A stretch of 64,000 nt of DNA from Eopsaltria australis (GCA_034509425.1 JAVTVJ010000550.1:1053024-1117023); one strand, 5' to 3'; counted from the stretch's first letter, positions 21,911 through 36,300 are shown. Made by a program: numbers and translations. Notes: a model not told the origin generated them from the letters alone.

Positions 21911-24729
21911 GTGTAAACTCCTAAGAACATTGCATGTCTTCCATCAAATTTAATTTTTCAGAATGTTACTCTGTTTTGTGACTGACAATTTTCACGTGCT
22001 GGCATTCTTTTCCACACTTGGGAGTCGTCCCCTTCCTTCGGATCAGCCTAAGGAAAATGCTGCCCTCTCTTGAATTTGAGGACGCAGTGCATCTCCTGGC
22101 AGAGACTGCCCGGGGAGCGGGAGGCAGCACATTCCTGAAGGATGGTAGTGACTTCTGCAGGGCTGACGAGTGTCGAGAAAGGCAGCACTGTACTTTAGGC
22201 TAGTAAATAGGGTTAAGAGAGTTGTTCCGAAGAATGCAAAGTCTCTAAAATATAAGTTATCTCTCTTATGAAAAAAATTGGAAAGCAAACAAATATGCTT
22301 TATTCCATTGTGGAAATACCTTAGCCAGGAAAATGTCATTGTCTCCCATGCCTGCATAGAGTGGAGGTCAAGTCCTGAAATTCTTTGGACTACTTTAAAT
22401 GAGTCTTCACTCAAATTTAAATTATTTCTTGGACTGTTTTAGTTGGGAGTTTTGCTGAATGCCCATCTAGATCTTGCAGTCAAAGGAAAACTTTTGTTAT
22501 GATAGGCCTTCTCAGAAGGAGGGAGGATGTGACTGGCTGCCACTGGTCCTCTGCACCAGAAAAGAAACACTTGGGGTCACTCTAGTGTATGACAGCCCCC
22601 AAATCTTTCTCACTGGTATGGGACCACTGACGTGTTGCTTCTAGAAACCAACGTGTCACTGCCTTGAAGAGTTTAGTCAGGAGACATGTCTCCAGCTGGA
22701 GGGAGGAGGATGTTTCTCCAGCTGTTTCTTTTCTTCTCTGGCAAGCATGGATAGGGCATACTTTTCATGCATCTTCCTTCAAGGAGGGAATATGAAGGAG
22801 ACCTTGTAGGAAAAGCTATTCTGGAGTAGCTTCTGCCTCCTTTTCTTCAATAGAGTTGTTAAAACAAACAAACAAAAAGCTCTCCCTTTCTCCCATAGAC
22901 GCCCCTGCCTATAAAAAGACATATACTTTTCTGCTGGGAGCAAGGGGTGAAAAGGACCGTTATGTGATGCACAGGAGGGATTGCCTAGAAAGTAGTCCTA
23001 CAGCAAGCTAGCATCCCCAGGAGGGAGGACATGCAGGTTTTGGTTTGTAATAACCCATAAGATGCCAGTGCATGCATGAGAACCAAGTTTCCTGGACATC
23101 ATATGTCATGAGAGGAAGGTGAAGCAGGGCGTGCATTGTGGAAGACAAGGAAAAAAATATACATGCACATCTAAGCCCATGGTCTTTTTCTTTACTGTTG
23201 TTATTTAAAAGGTTTTTCTGAATATACATCTCCCCACCCCTCTTACAGTTCTCAGAAGCTAAAAGATGGGTAGGCAGCAAGGAGCAACTTGCAGGGAAAA
23301 TGATTGGCTAACAATAGCTGTAAGTATTGTTTGCTACATGATTTGTGCAGAAGGACATACTTCTTAATATTTATCTCACTTTTCTGCACCTATGGTTCGG
23401 GGGTTTTTTTGCACAACTGTGAGGGTGATTAATCCCAAATGCAATCTGAAAAAGGATAAACAGAAGGAGACTGGGCATGTATATGTCGCTTGCACTGTAT
23501 ACTGCCTCATCTATATTAAATATGAGACAAAGTAATAAAAATAAACAATACAGTATTGTGTCAGTTGCAACTCAGGCAGTAACAAAATATTGCCACATTT
23601 TTTCTTACAAAGCTGGCTGTGTGGTAGCTGGAAAGAGCCCTAAAGCATATAAAGCTCTTATCTTCATACATTTCCCTAAAGAATAATAGATCAGTCGGTG
23701 CTCTGATGCTGTTTTAATAATGTACAATTTACAATTCATTTGGTTACCAAGCACTCACAGTATAATTAATTTCACAGACCCTTTCTACACATTGGCATGG
23801 TTTATGACAGTACAGAGGGGAGGTGGGAAAACTGTGTTCCCCCTGCTGTCACAGGAGGGTGTCTGGATGATGTGTCACCTGGCTGGTCTCACAGCAGTCC
23901 TGCCTTTGTAGGGGTGACAGGGCTTGATTTCCCCTTCTGCCCGAACTCCCACCTTCCTTTCCCATCTCCCTGCATGACCACCTCCACAGAGGATGTTGCC
24001 CTGGGGGTGAGCCTGGCTCATCCTGCAGCTCCCCAGTAGCACTGAGCCAGATCTGCCCCCTCCCTTCAAGTTGCAGCAGGCCCTGAGATCTGCTGCAAGC
24101 GCTGGAGCAAAAGCTAAGGTGAGCCAAGGGGAAGACTCAAGGAAGAAAGACAGGTGACAAGCCTTCAGTGTCTCTCAGCACTTCTCAGCAACCTTGCAGC
24201 TGGAGCCAGGAGAGTCTGGCAGGAATAGAGGTATTGCTTCAGTCAGGAGTGACTGTCCATCTGAATTGTCAGTGCATGAGCCCAAGCCTAATAACATTTA
24301 ACAGAATCAAGACACAAAAAATGGAGGAAAAGGCTCCAGAAGCAGGCAGAATACATATTGTTGGAGGGTTAATTTCCACAGTCCTGTTATTTTTCCCTTT
24401 ATGGGGAATCTGTACAGTTGCCTGAGAGACTTAAATAATGGACTCTCTCTGCAATGAATAGAGCTGCTGTTCTGTGATGTCTTGCACATCAAAGCACTTC
24501 TTTTGAATCTGCATTTACCTCTTTGATAAAGACAACACTGGGAGGAATTCAGCAACTACAGAGAACCTGCGGGTCTGCACATCCACCCGGAGCTTGCTTT
24601 GACAGTAGTGTATGAATTGCTATTGAAGTGATGGTTTTGTTTCCATTATCAAATAAACAGGGGTTTCCTTTTCTGAATTTCCCAAACATTATTTTCCTTT
24701 TTGAAGTTTTTGGTTCCTATACGTGCACA
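21911..24729. other. Intergenic, no gene seen
   Basis: Unique sequence with a short AAAC run near 22861-22877. 23800-24160 is GC-richer with overlapping open frames on both strands and no recognisable domain. Confidence 0.5.
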
Positions 24730-24785
24730 GTGTATATATACACCCACATGGATATTCATGTGTATGTGTACATATACATATATAG

Positions 24786-24818
<33 letters not shown>

Positions 24819-24838
24819 GTTCTGTTGTATATATATGC
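24730..24838 (+). repeat. Compound TA/CA microsatellite
   Basis: The palindrome TGTATATATACA (24731-24742), TG/TA-rich sequence, (AC)10 at 24786-24805, then TA repeats to 24818 and again at 24828-24836. Several parts are self-complementary and could fold or recombine. Confidence 0.93.
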
Positions 24839-27800
24839 CTGAGGGTAGAGGTCACGGCTTGTGAAGGCTGAGACACAATCCTAGCTATAAACACACAAGT
24901 ACTCACAATGAAGTGCAGCTTAAAGCTAGGCTTACTGACTTCCCACAACTACTGTTGCAGTTTCTCTCTTTTTATCTTAGATGCTCAAAAGCTGGTTTCT
25001 TCCAGGGGCTGAAGAGCATAGTAAGCCACAGCCCTAAATGTTTCCTTTACCCCTATGGGACCTGTGTGGTTTTCACAATACATTAACTGTAAGAGGTACA
25101 TCTTCTCTTGTGCTGTGTCTGCAGCTGGCTGTTCAATCCTAATAACTGGGTTTCCTGATCTCTTACTTGAACAAAAATGTGGTGAGGCAGAGACCATGAG
25201 ACACTGCTTTCACATCTTTTTTCCATATGGAATTTGGCAGCCAATTTGATGACATGCTGCTCTTATTTTTTACATCTATAGAAACTTGACTCTTCTGTGA
25301 GTCAGGGCCTATCTATAAATTAAGTGAAACCAAAAAATATTATTAGGACATCATGTACGTATGTATAAAACACCAACAAGTATTATTATCATCATCAATT
25401 ATTCTTATTCACCATATAATCACAATTTAAAGCTTGTGTGGTTCATGTGTCACAAGGTTCACTTCAAAACAGGGCTCAAAATCTCTCTCTTGCAGTCAGG
25501 TTTACAGAGGGTTTAAAGCAATGCTTGTGTGGTGTGAGAGGGCTGATATAGTCCTGTTCCCCCAGGAGAGTGTTGGTCTCTTTTCTGCCTGAGAGAAAGC
25601 ACCCAGGAAAACCTGATGGAGTCCTAAGATATGGGAAGTAGCCAACCTGAAAAGCTTTGCTTTTAACCTTTGAATATCAAAGTTAATATCTAGCCTTCAA
25701 TCCAGGTGAATTTTTTCAATCCTACTTTTTTGGAATGGATGAATGTCTATGTAATTATCTATTATCTGCTTTTTAACCTGTTTCATTTCTCTCCCATATG
25801 CTTCTTAGCATAGTTTCTTTTTTTCAGTTCAAAAATATTTTGTTTTGATTTAATGTTACTCAAGAAATGAACACAACTGTGTTCATAAAATTCCTGCAAG
25901 CACCAACCTGGTTGCAAGGCAAAACTCTCTACTTTGAATTTCCAGGTCTGTATCTATCAAAGAGAAGGAAAAAAAAAGCAAAAAAAAAAGCATAGTATTG
26001 TTAGGAAGTACTACTTGCTTTATTTCAGCATTTTTTTCAGTACTAAAATCAAAGAAAAATTTCTCAGACATGAAAGTAAAATTGACAATATTTAAATCCA
26101 CAATGGCTTAACAGCATTTCAGAAGTTATAGCATTTATAAGAAATACACAGAAAGATATTTTAAAGTTAGATCACCTATTTCCTTTGAAAAAAATAATAA
26201 TCTGGCAATCAGATCTAAACTACAGCTAAACCAATTATCTTTCTTGTATGACCACTTGGGGAAGAAGAAGTCTTTTCTTTTTTCTTAGTCCATATTAAAT
26301 GTGATTTGGAACTGAAACGGCCTTTGCAGTGGAAAGGAAGCCAGGGGCCAGGCTGGTGTCTGTGTCATTGGTGTCACAGTTAGTTCTGTTGTACACCTTC
26401 CCTTCAGTTCCCTGTTTCGGAACCCACAGGGATCACTGACAGTAGGAGGTTAGATGCACTTTGATGAGGAGGACAGCTGGCACAAGATGGCCCCAATCCA
26501 TTCTCCTAATCCCCCTTCCCTCTCAAAATGCCTGTTGGGACTGGTCCCTGGCAAGTGTTAACTGTGAGCTGTGTCCAGGGATGGCTGGGGAGAGTCATAC
26601 TTGACCCAAGTCAACACCATGCCAAGGACTGCTGTAACAATTTAACAATCTGGAAAATTGAGCTCCAGCACCTGGGGACGCTCCCTGGCAATGTCTCCTT
26701 GACTCTCTGCACATGGCCAAACAGAGCAAACTGATTGATAAAACACCAATGTGATGAAGCAGGGTTGAAATGCATGACAGCAGCATTCCACGTGCTGGAC
26801 CAAACATTATGCTGAAATTTTGCAAATCAACTAATAAATGTAGTGATTGCTTTTAAAAGAGTCTAAAATTTGCCAAAAAGGGAGCCAAATCCCCAAGCTG
26901 AAGGCAAGATAACACTTAAGTGGCTTATTCATGAGAAACTACCACTTGACTTTCTACAACAAACTTGCCAACAAAAAGCTTCATGGAAGGAATGCAAAAC
27001 AGCCAGGCGAAGCTCAAAGAAGAAAAATATTTTCAGTCAAGGACAAAATAATCATATCATCTCGAGCTGTGACACACCATCTTACTTATCTTTGATTTTA
27101 CCAGCATAACTACCTGGTGCTTTGTGTGATCAAGGTGCCCACAGCTGTAATCTAATGTGATCTGGAGCTTATTCACTGATCACAGCTGTGTAATTTCAGG
27201 TAACATGCTTCCCTTGTTTAGTTTTGTTTAACATTGTTAAATATATAGTCAGACCATCTGCACAGTATTTTTTTAAATTGGAAATTACAACCATAACTTC
27301 CTTTTTATATATCAATAAACTAAATAGCAAAATTTCAAAGGGATCCTTCTCTACCAAACAGTGAAGCAGAATGTTTGTCCCACGCCACACCATTGCCTAA
27401 TTGCACACTAATTGGACAAACGTGATTAAATATTTCAAGATCTTTACTAATTGCCTCTATTTTAGCTTTAAAATTTGCTTGCCACCAACAAATTTAATGA
27501 CACTGGTGTCTAGTCATCAGCAAAAAGCCCAAGAGTTGCTCTTTAAAATGTACCTAGTCAGAATATTTACTGATTGTGCATTGTTGTTTCCAATGTAGCT
27601 TAATTAGAAATCCAATCAGTTCTCCAAGTCTAATTATACTTGATTTGTAGATTCAGACTATGATACATAATGAAGCTAAGCAGCTAACAGTAAACGTGCT
27701 TGAAATGTAACAATAAGAGAAATATTTTTAATGCATGCCTTGTTATCATTTTAGAAACTCCGAGTAATATATGAGATCAAACACAAAGGGAAATACGGAG

Positions 27801-30800
27801 ATTTATGACTCAATAGATTTTTAAAAAGCCCATGTTTTATCCTGCAGCAATATAACTGGCGTATGTTTAGTGTTTAAAAATATTTCCTTTGTTTGTTTAC
27901 TTATTTGTTTGAACAAGATAGCAACATATATTTTGTGGAAACATTGATGTCTGTACTTGCTTGCATTTATCTTGCACGCCGTTTTTCTTCCCCTGTATTT
28001 TAAATGGTATTGTGCATCAGAAACTGGGAGCTGGGTTAGAGATGGTTACTAAGGCAGCAGTTCCCCTTAGCTGAGTCCCTACATCTTCAATGCACCCTTA
28101 ATTTACTCTTCTCTCTGAGAAATATCCTTTAGGGGCCAAGGGCCAGATGTTTCTTTTTATTCCATGCTGTGCAGGGAAACACATCTGCTCTGCTATTATT
28201 TTTTACCTCAGTCCCACAGTCTGAACATTGCAGCTGCAGCCTTACACCCGTGTTGTAGGATCAGACTAATAGCGTCACTTTCGGTATGCCTACAGTGTCC
28301 TTTTATTAGTATTTTTGTGTAGTACCAAACATTTTGATCATGCTTAAGTAATGAGCAGCCCATTTTCTGAACAACAGGAAAACTTAAAGGAAGAAGAGGA
28401 GTTGGAAGGAAGTTCATCAGCAAGTCACACTAAGACCCCAGGTTGCTTCCTTGTATTTCCCAGAGAGGAATCCACAAGCAGCCATGCTTTTCTGTTTAGA
28501 AAACTATAGAGTTACCCACAGACTGTTCAGAAATCAGCCAATTTCATGTTACCTCCCTAGCTTGGAGGCTTTTGACATCATCTTCTTCAGATTTTTTGGG
28601 AATCACCTGTTGCTCCTAAAGGGTTCACTGAAGGATACCCTTTCTTTGCAAGAAATTTTTAGGGCTGTACACATAAGAAAAGTTAAAAACCACCTAGGTT
28701 ATCTCATATGCAAAAAAACCCAACGTCTTTAAACCTGTGACAGAAAGCATTATGATCCCAGCATCCACATGAGGAGAGGAGAAGCAAGGTAGGTAGCAAC
28801 TACCTTCAAGCAGCATTGGGAGCAAGGCTGCAATAGAAGGAACTTGAGACTCACTGACCCTTTCCTTTTTACAGGGGCTGTATGTAGCTTGTAATTTTCT
28901 CTCCTTATCTTTTTTATTCTAAATCTCTTCTTAAATCAAAACCCAGTCTTTTCCTGCAAAGGAAAAGCATAACCAACTGGCAAGTCTTTGTATGGGATCT
29001 ACAGGAGACAAATGTTGAAAACTCACCCCACTAATTGCTGCAGTTCTGAAAGAAGCTAATAAATAAAGCAGTTCATGAATAAAAGCTGTTTCCCAAGTTG
29101 TGGTAACAGCACTAAGAAAATGAAGGATGGGAAGAGGGAGGAGGAAAAGGCAACAGGGCAAAAATAAGGAAGTAAACAACAAGATTAATGTTAACTTCTG
29201 CTCAGTAAGAAATGCAGTGCATAAAGTAAGCAGGCACTGAGAAAAAAGTTTAAAAAAAAGTTCCTGGTGAAGTAGTATGGCTTAGCTATGGGCAATGCAA
29301 TCCTGGTGCCACTATCATGGTTTTAAAAGTTCAGGATGCCACCCTAATGGGGTGAGACACCGTGGGGCAGATCCCAGCTAGCTGGGAGCTCAGTCAGCTG
29401 CAGGGCCCTGAGATGGCTGGAAGAACAGCCCAGCTTCCCTCAGTGACACCCCAGATCTGCTCCCAGTGGCTGAACTGCCTGGCCATGCTACCCTGATGGT
29501 CTGCCACTGATTTTGGGGGTCTCTGTTGGGAAATACGTCAAATGGCTTTGCCTGGTGGCAGTGTGACCTGTTGGATGCAGCATGAAATGCGTTGGCAGGT
29601 GGTGTCGACTTTCACACTGGCTTTCTTCCCGACCTCTCTGGCACCAGGGCACGGCCTCAGCACTTTCTGTCTGAAAGCCAATACTCACCAGCTTCCCAGA
29701 GCACTTGAGCTCTGCAGATGAAGAGCACTGAACAGCAGCTGACTATTATTTTCAGGCTTCCAGCATGGTATTTTGTACCATATACAATGAGATAAATTCC
29801 AATTTATTTTTTTCTAAGTAGCCATCACAAGTGTTCTTTAAAGAACAAAAACTGTGAAATGGAGATGTTATTAAAAACTTGACCCTGTTTTAGCAACTAT
29901 GTTTGAAATATTTTCCTACGTTGTTCTACTTAATTTATTGAGTCTAAGAGTTGGGTTCTCCCTCCCCTCTCTTCTGTGCCCTTAAAATCAACATCAGCAA
30001 GGACAAAAGTTTTAAAAAACAACAGAATAAAATATTTCAGTCACATCCTCCATACTAACCAGTGTTCAATATTTTATCTTTCTTTACTATTTTTTTTCAT
30101 CCGTGTGCAATCAGCCTTGAAAATTTCCTTTGCCTTCAATTCTTTTACCTTTGATGGTATTCAGATTGCAGGCTATGCCTTGGCCCCTCATGCCACACAG
30201 TCTTCTATTTATATTATTAAAATGCAGCACTTGCTTTTTCATTTTACTCTGTTTACAGGGTATTGCTTTTATTGATTAATGTCTCAGACTCAAGTAAAAT
30301 GCTAATCACGCAGGGAAAAAATTGTAAAAAGCTCAATATGCTGATCTGTGGTGCTTGGCGTTGGAAGTAGATCACTAACTTAGCTCTGAATTAAACTTCA
30401 AATTGGAAGCAATTCCACCCCACTAATGCAGTGCTTGAAAACCTGGACCTCTTGGACTGAGGGTACAGTATGTTCCTATTCTGTGCTTGCATTGTGAGAC
30501 ACATGAGACCCAGAGGAAAAAAAAAAGCCTAGAAAAATTGCATATTTAGCTTTATTTGCCTAGATCCATAATTTTCAAACTCATTCATATTTATCTATTT
30601 TCTACCAAAATGGTGGCTGCCACATACTCCCTCCTTAGGACAAGTCTAACGTGAGAGTGTGTGTTCTGGCAGCTGTGACAGTAAATTGCAAGCAGGCTTG
30701 GATAAAAAAGTCAAACCTAGAGATACAGCAGATCACTCTCTGCTCATACAACACCAGCAGGTGACCAGGCTCTGCCATGCTGCTTGTGCAATGCCCGCTG

Positions 30801-30934
30801 CTGAGCAGAGAAGGAGTACAACAGGTTCTGAGTATCTCAGCATCCAAGAGCAAGACTGCATTTTGTTGCATTGAAGGGGAGGCAAGGTCTCCTTTGCCCC
30901 CAGGAGATCTGGCTTTTAGCTACCATGTCTGTAG
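24839..30934. other. Intergenic desert
   Basis: No gene is seen. 27640-27960 is notable for dense TAAT/ATTA-type motifs and is a candidate conserved element. A runs lie near 25968-25990. The remaining open frames are under 100 codons. Confidence 0.5.
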
Positions 30935-31437
30935 GGAGCTCTTCCACATCCTGGAATTCTACCTGTAATACTGCATCCAGCACTGGGGTCCCCAACACAA
31001 GAAAAACATAGACCTGCTGGAAAAACGCCGAGGAGGACACTAGGATGATCTGAGGGCTGGAGCACCTCTTCCATGAAGAGAGGCTGTCTGAGTTGTGGCT
31101 GTTCAGCCTGGAAAAGAGAAAGTTTCACGGAGACCTACTAGAAGTCTGCCAGTACCTAAAGGGGCATACAGGAAGGCTGGAGAGGGACTTTTTGCAAGGG
31201 CATGTAGTGATAGGACAAGGGGGAATGGCTTAAAGCTGAAAGAGGGTAGGATATTAGGAAGAAAGTCTAATTCTAATTCTGTGAGGGTTGTGAGACACTG
31301 AAATGTGGGTCAGTCCCAGGCCAGGCTGAATAGGGCTCTGAGCAACCTGGTCTAGTGGAAGGTGTCCCTCTTCATGGCAGGGGGATTGGAGCTGGATGAT
31401 TTTTAAGGTCCCTTCAAAACCATTATTTGATTCTATG
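30935..31437 (+). repeat. CR1 LINE, 5'-truncated (plus strand)
   Basis: It contains the run of CR1 3' landmarks in order: ACTGCATCCAGCACTGGGGT, GAGGGCTGGAGCACCTCTTC (one base shifted at GAT/CTG), GTTCAGCCTGGAAAAGAGAA, CATGTAGTGATAGGACAAGG, GGGAATGGCTTAAAGCTGAA, GAGCAACCTGGTCTAGTGGA and the terminal GATTCTATGAT. It appears to lack about 50 bases between GACACTGAAATG and CAGGCCAGGCTG relative to the usual CR1 tail (from memory). No reverse-transcriptase frame survives. Confidence 0.96.
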
Positions 31438-33034
31438 ATCTCCTTTACCCCATTCTAAGCAACAACACCAGCAGCAATACTATCTTAGGTAGCCAAGCAA
31501 GTCCCAGGAAAAGAGAGAATAAATGTAAGCAATAGTGCCCCTTGCCCAGCACCATAGGGAAGCAGCAAGAGCCACAGCCTCCACCTCACAGAGATGTGTT
31601 TCTGCACACACCTGTACTTTCCTCACATGCAGCCCACAAGAAGCTGGTAAGACTGTCTGTGTGCAAAGAGCTGATGTGTCAGTCTCTGCTGGTTCAGGAC
31701 CTGTGTGATTGAGGCCCCAATTACAGTAAGCTCTCAAATGTATTTTAAATCCTGTATTCACCTCAGCATGTTCTTACACCAGGTGCTAAACCAGGAACAA
31801 ATGCTCAAATTATATTCACTTCAGCAGGATATAAGCAAGAGCTTTAACTCAAATATGGGTGTACATCCTAACTTAAATAGTGACGCTTTCCTGAAGCAGG
31901 ATGTAAACACTGACCCACATAAACAGTATAAAACATTTAATCATCAAAAATCCTTCTTGGTGGTGCAGTGTGATTGCAAGCAGTTCTTCTCTGCTTTAAG
32001 TCTTTGTCTGTAATCTACATGTCCTGTGGAAACAAAGCTAAGCTGACTTTAGAAAGTGTTCAGAGACTGGAAGAGGTTAACTGATGCTTTTGTTTCTTTC
32101 CAAACCAGAAAGCTTTCTTCTTTTAAAAAAGCTATTTTATACTTTTCCCATTATACTCTCTTTTCCTCTCCTTTTTCTTTTATTAATAAGGTCTGGCTCT
32201 CTTTAACATGCAACAAGAGCCTAATGAGCCATGCAGGCTTCTGTAATTTCTTCACTGTTGAAAATGCCTGACACTAATCTATGCCATTTATACTAATAAG
32301 AGGTGCATCAGCTGATATTTGGTGCAATGGAAACATTTTAAATATACTTTATTTAATTGCAGGTAGCAGTTTCTTACAAAGTTTATGCTGCTGTTGGAAT
32401 TGGTGCCCTACAAGTACCACAGAGCTGTGTTTACTGCACTCACGGAGTACACAGTTCTACAGAGTACAGACAGTGGGAAAAAAAATCTGACATCCAGTAA
32501 TATATCAGCTTTATATTTCTGTAAACTTGTCAAAGAGATACTGCAGGAAAATCATATCCTCCAGGTTTTTTCTGCACTCTGTATTTGCAGTTTACAATAA
32601 CAATGAAGAGCTGACCTAAAATATGAAGTCACATTTTAGACTAAGTGGACATTAATTAATGATAAATTACAGGAGAACTCATCAGGAGTTTATGCTTTAC
32701 ATATGTAGGCATAACACAACAATTCAGCATGATTAATGATGTTCCAGTGAATAGCCAGGATTTACATGTGGAAAAATGGGGGGAAGGGGAGATGCATTCC
32801 TTAGAATTGGTTTCTCCCCTGTTCTTAGTTGTGAGATTTGCATGTGCATTTCTCCACTGTCTCATCAATAGCACTTAACTCTGACAGAGCTCCACTAACT
32901 CCAGCTGCAGAAGTGCTGGTGTAGCTACAACAGACGAAAGGTGTAAGTGAGGTAAGGATCTTTGGGAGGGGAAGTGTCTCTTATTAGAGAAGCAGATGCA
33001 GCTGGAAAAAGTGGACAAGTTTTGGGCACACAAT
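31438..33034. other. Intergenic, no gene seen
   Basis: AT-rich unique sequence without a recognisable element. Confidence 0.5.
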
Positions 33035-33150
33035 CTTTTTCTCAGTTTTGAATCAAGGGCTGCAAATGGCTTTCCATGTCATGCCTGAAGAAAGGCTCTG
33101 TGCCTGAAACTTTTTCCAGTTAAATTGGTCATTCTAATAAATCTCTCTTT
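33035..33150 (+). repeat. Possible old retroposon tail
   Basis: GCCTGAAGAAAGGCTCTGTG, then CCTGAAAC and CTAATAAATC, is like the motif 'CTGAAGAAGG...GCCTGAAAGCTTGTC...GGTCTAATAAA' that I remember as a widespread amniote repeat, but I cannot name the family. It sits just before a MIR-like fragment. Confidence 0.35.
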
Positions 33151-33177
33151 ATACACGTACTTTAGAAGGGTGGAAAG

Positions 33178-33300
33178 TATTATCATCTCTGCTTCAAAGA
33201 TGCTGAAACAGAGAAGCTGGGATGAACTGGCCTGAAATCCAGATGTGGTGATTGCCCAGATGAGAGAAGTCCAGGTTCCTCCCTCTGCCTGCTCTGCTTC
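33178..33300 (-). repeat. Possible MIR relic (minus strand)
   Basis: TATTATCATCTCTGCTTCAA, then GATGCTGAAACAGAGAAGCT and later GAAATCCAG resembles the reverse complement of MIR (ATTATCCCCATTTTACAGATGAGGAAACTGAGGC split by substitutions). It is diverged and called by eye. Confidence 0.42.
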
Positions 33301-36300
33301 CTGCTACGTGAAGACAAAAACATCCAGGAGAGAGGACTGCAATGATTCACATTTCTGAAGATGTGCCCCAGGCACGTAGTTACCCTGTGGTTTTGGAAAT
33401 ATAAATTCAATCCTCCTATTTAACAGGAAATACAAGCATGCACTGTGGTATCCTGTTTAAGTGTCCTCCTATCTGCCAAGTGGTGGGAATAGAGCTGATG
33501 ATTCGGCTGCACTCTCACTCTTTTTGAGAAAGAAGGAATACTGGAAGGGAATAACAGACCTGGGAGAATGGATATGACACAAAGATCCCAGCCCCAGCAG
33601 CACATGGATCAGGTGGTCCAGCTGTGAGGGATGCCATAAGGTGGTCTTCAGCTAGATTTAGAAACTAGGGGGGAGATTTTTTCATCTGAGCAGGATGTGA
33701 CCTGTTACTGATACTGATGTCAAGATGTCCCTCCTGTTTTAGCAAGCCTTGTCTAGAGGTCACCTCTCTCAGGCTGTCTCTCAGGCTCTCTGTGCTGTCC
33801 TCTAAGTTTCTTTGTCTGTCTCTGTCAAGAGAGGTGTGAAGGGGCATCCCAACACCAATGTCAAGGCCATATCAAAAGGCACATCTCCTGAGCTGAGTGG
33901 CAAAGGAGGGCTTTGAAGCTCGTTGACTGGGAGGATTGGAGGCTTGGTGTTGTCCCTCATAACTGTGACAAAAGCAAAAAAAAAAAACCCTACTATTTTG
34001 CTGGAAAAGGCCTCTGGCATCTCCAGGCCATGTTTCCCTTCCAACAGCACCTGCAGTTTTAGTGGAAGCTGTGTGAAGCTGTGTAGTGGCTGACTGCAGG
34101 ATCTCCTGCTTAAATGTCTTTTTGATGAAGCAGGGTCACTCGAGTGTAGATGTCCTTCCACCTCAGGCAGAAGATCTGTGGATGTTCTCAATCTCTACTT
34201 ATGGGACAAGTCAGGTCTTGTACATCCTTCCTTCGAAGTGGTCCTGGGGAAGGAAATTTGAAGAACCTGTTGTGTAGTAGGAAATAAAAGGCCTGTCTTT
34301 ATTGTTTGTTGTCATAGGGTGTGTTTACAAAACCAAACATACTCATATTTGTCATTTATGGAAAAATGTTAATTACAGAACCGTTTTCTGCTTCTTTGTT
34401 GCCCTGTCACTCAGGGCTCTTGTGCCCATTTCCTCTGTAAGGTAACCATCATAATCATGGCAATCATCTTCTCTGGAAAACTCTAGGTGCACTTTTTAAT
34501 TTATAATCAAACATGTGAATTAATTATTTTAATTATATATTTTTGCCCTTCTCCCAGTCCAGAGGAAGGGTGGCAGCGTTCAGGGGAATCCAAACCCTTG
34601 GTTATATTGTAAGGCCTGAATCATTGTTTCCATTTGTACTTTACACCTTGAGCACAAGTTTTCACAGGAAGTCCCCTGCCTTGCATGCTTTTAGTCTTCT
34701 ACCACATCTACATATCTATGACAGGGTTCCCCCAGTGCCCAGGCCACCAGTGAGGCAGCAGCCACATGAAAGGGCTGGGCACCCCTTTGTCAGCAGTGCT
34801 GGCTCATGTGGCCAGCCGGAGAGTTGACCCGCAGGTCCCCCACATCAAACAAAAGGATAAAAGCACATGCAGATGAGCAGCCTGGCCAGCAGCAAACTCA
34901 GCTCCCCACTTGCCACAGTGCTCCAAGCTGCTGATATTTCCCACTCAGATAATTCCCTTAAATATTCAGGGTGGTCACAGCAATCTGTGTTGTAATGGAC
35001 CCTCTCCTATCGCTGGGCTTTTCTGACATTCCGGAAGCAATCCTGCTATTTCACTGGCACTGACTAAATGGTTTATTCAGCCTCTCTTTCCTTCCCCAGA
35101 CCCAGAGAAATGCTCTTTGATTTATCCTCTCAGCGTTTGCAGCACTGGGTGCAGATTGAATTGTGCACTGTCTGGATCTGTAACTCATCCCCCGGACAAT
35201 TACTGGACATACACATCCCAGCACCTCTCTGCTCTAACCTTCACCAGCCTAAGTGTGTTAACTCCCCAAAGATTATCAGCCTGTCTGAAGGTGTGATTGA
35301 AATGAACTCTGCTCCTCTCAAGAAAGCAGTGCCCTAGCCTGCTAAATCACGGGCTCTAATCTTGGGCATTTAAGCAAAAACAAATAAAATAATCTTTTAG
35401 GAAACACTAATAGCGCAATGTCAATACTCACGTCTTGTGTGTTGACTGCCCTATTAATTATTATCATTACCTGCCTTCATAAACTGAATGCAACTGCAGT
35501 TTTAGCACTGTGGGAAACCAGCATTAATTGGGAAAAGGTCTACAGAAGCATCCCTCTGTATTTGCATGTTTTGCCTCTCTCCCTGTGTGCTCCTACAACA
35601 CAAAATGTACCTGCTAACCAATTCTACCTTACATGCATGTGTGTAGACACACACATATTTGTGAGCGCATGTATAGGCTCTTTGAATGTATAGGCTCTTA
35701 TGTATAGCCCCTTCTCCCTAAGCAGCTTTTTTTCTTCAAATGTTGCTGCAAATTCTTAGCCTGCTGTTGAAATAAGTGCAGCCATACACTCCATGAGGAT
35801 ATGTCTTATGCCCCGTGTCTTGACATTTTCCAACAGATGTTGGCTAATGCGGTTGTAGAAGGTTCGCCGTGGATGCAGTGAGCCCAATAAATCTTCCTCT
35901 TAAATGCAGACACTCCACCATCCCAGCATCATATACCTATAATACATTTTAATTACTTGGCTATTCAAATTATACTAAATTAGATCTGCATGGAGCTGCA
36001 TCACGGATTTCTCAATTTACATTTAATCCATGGCAAACAAAAAAAAAAAAAAAAGAAAGAATTGCAAGCACACTTTTTATTGGAACTTGCAGGAGCTACT
36101 GAAGTCTGATACCTTTAAAATTATTAAGTGACAAAGATTACTAGCACTAAGGTTCTACTTTGCTTCCCCATTAGCCATTTAGGTGACAGCTGCTGTATTA
36201 CACATAAAGATGAACCATTCCTTGAGGGATGATAGTGGTTCCGCTGTGACACTACTGGCATAAAGCATTATCAGACCATAGCTGTGCTTAGAGCCATCAC

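Noticed and set aside
24649..24948. Open frames with Tyr/Ile/Val/Cys repeats
   Set aside because: They are translations of the TA/CA microsatellite.
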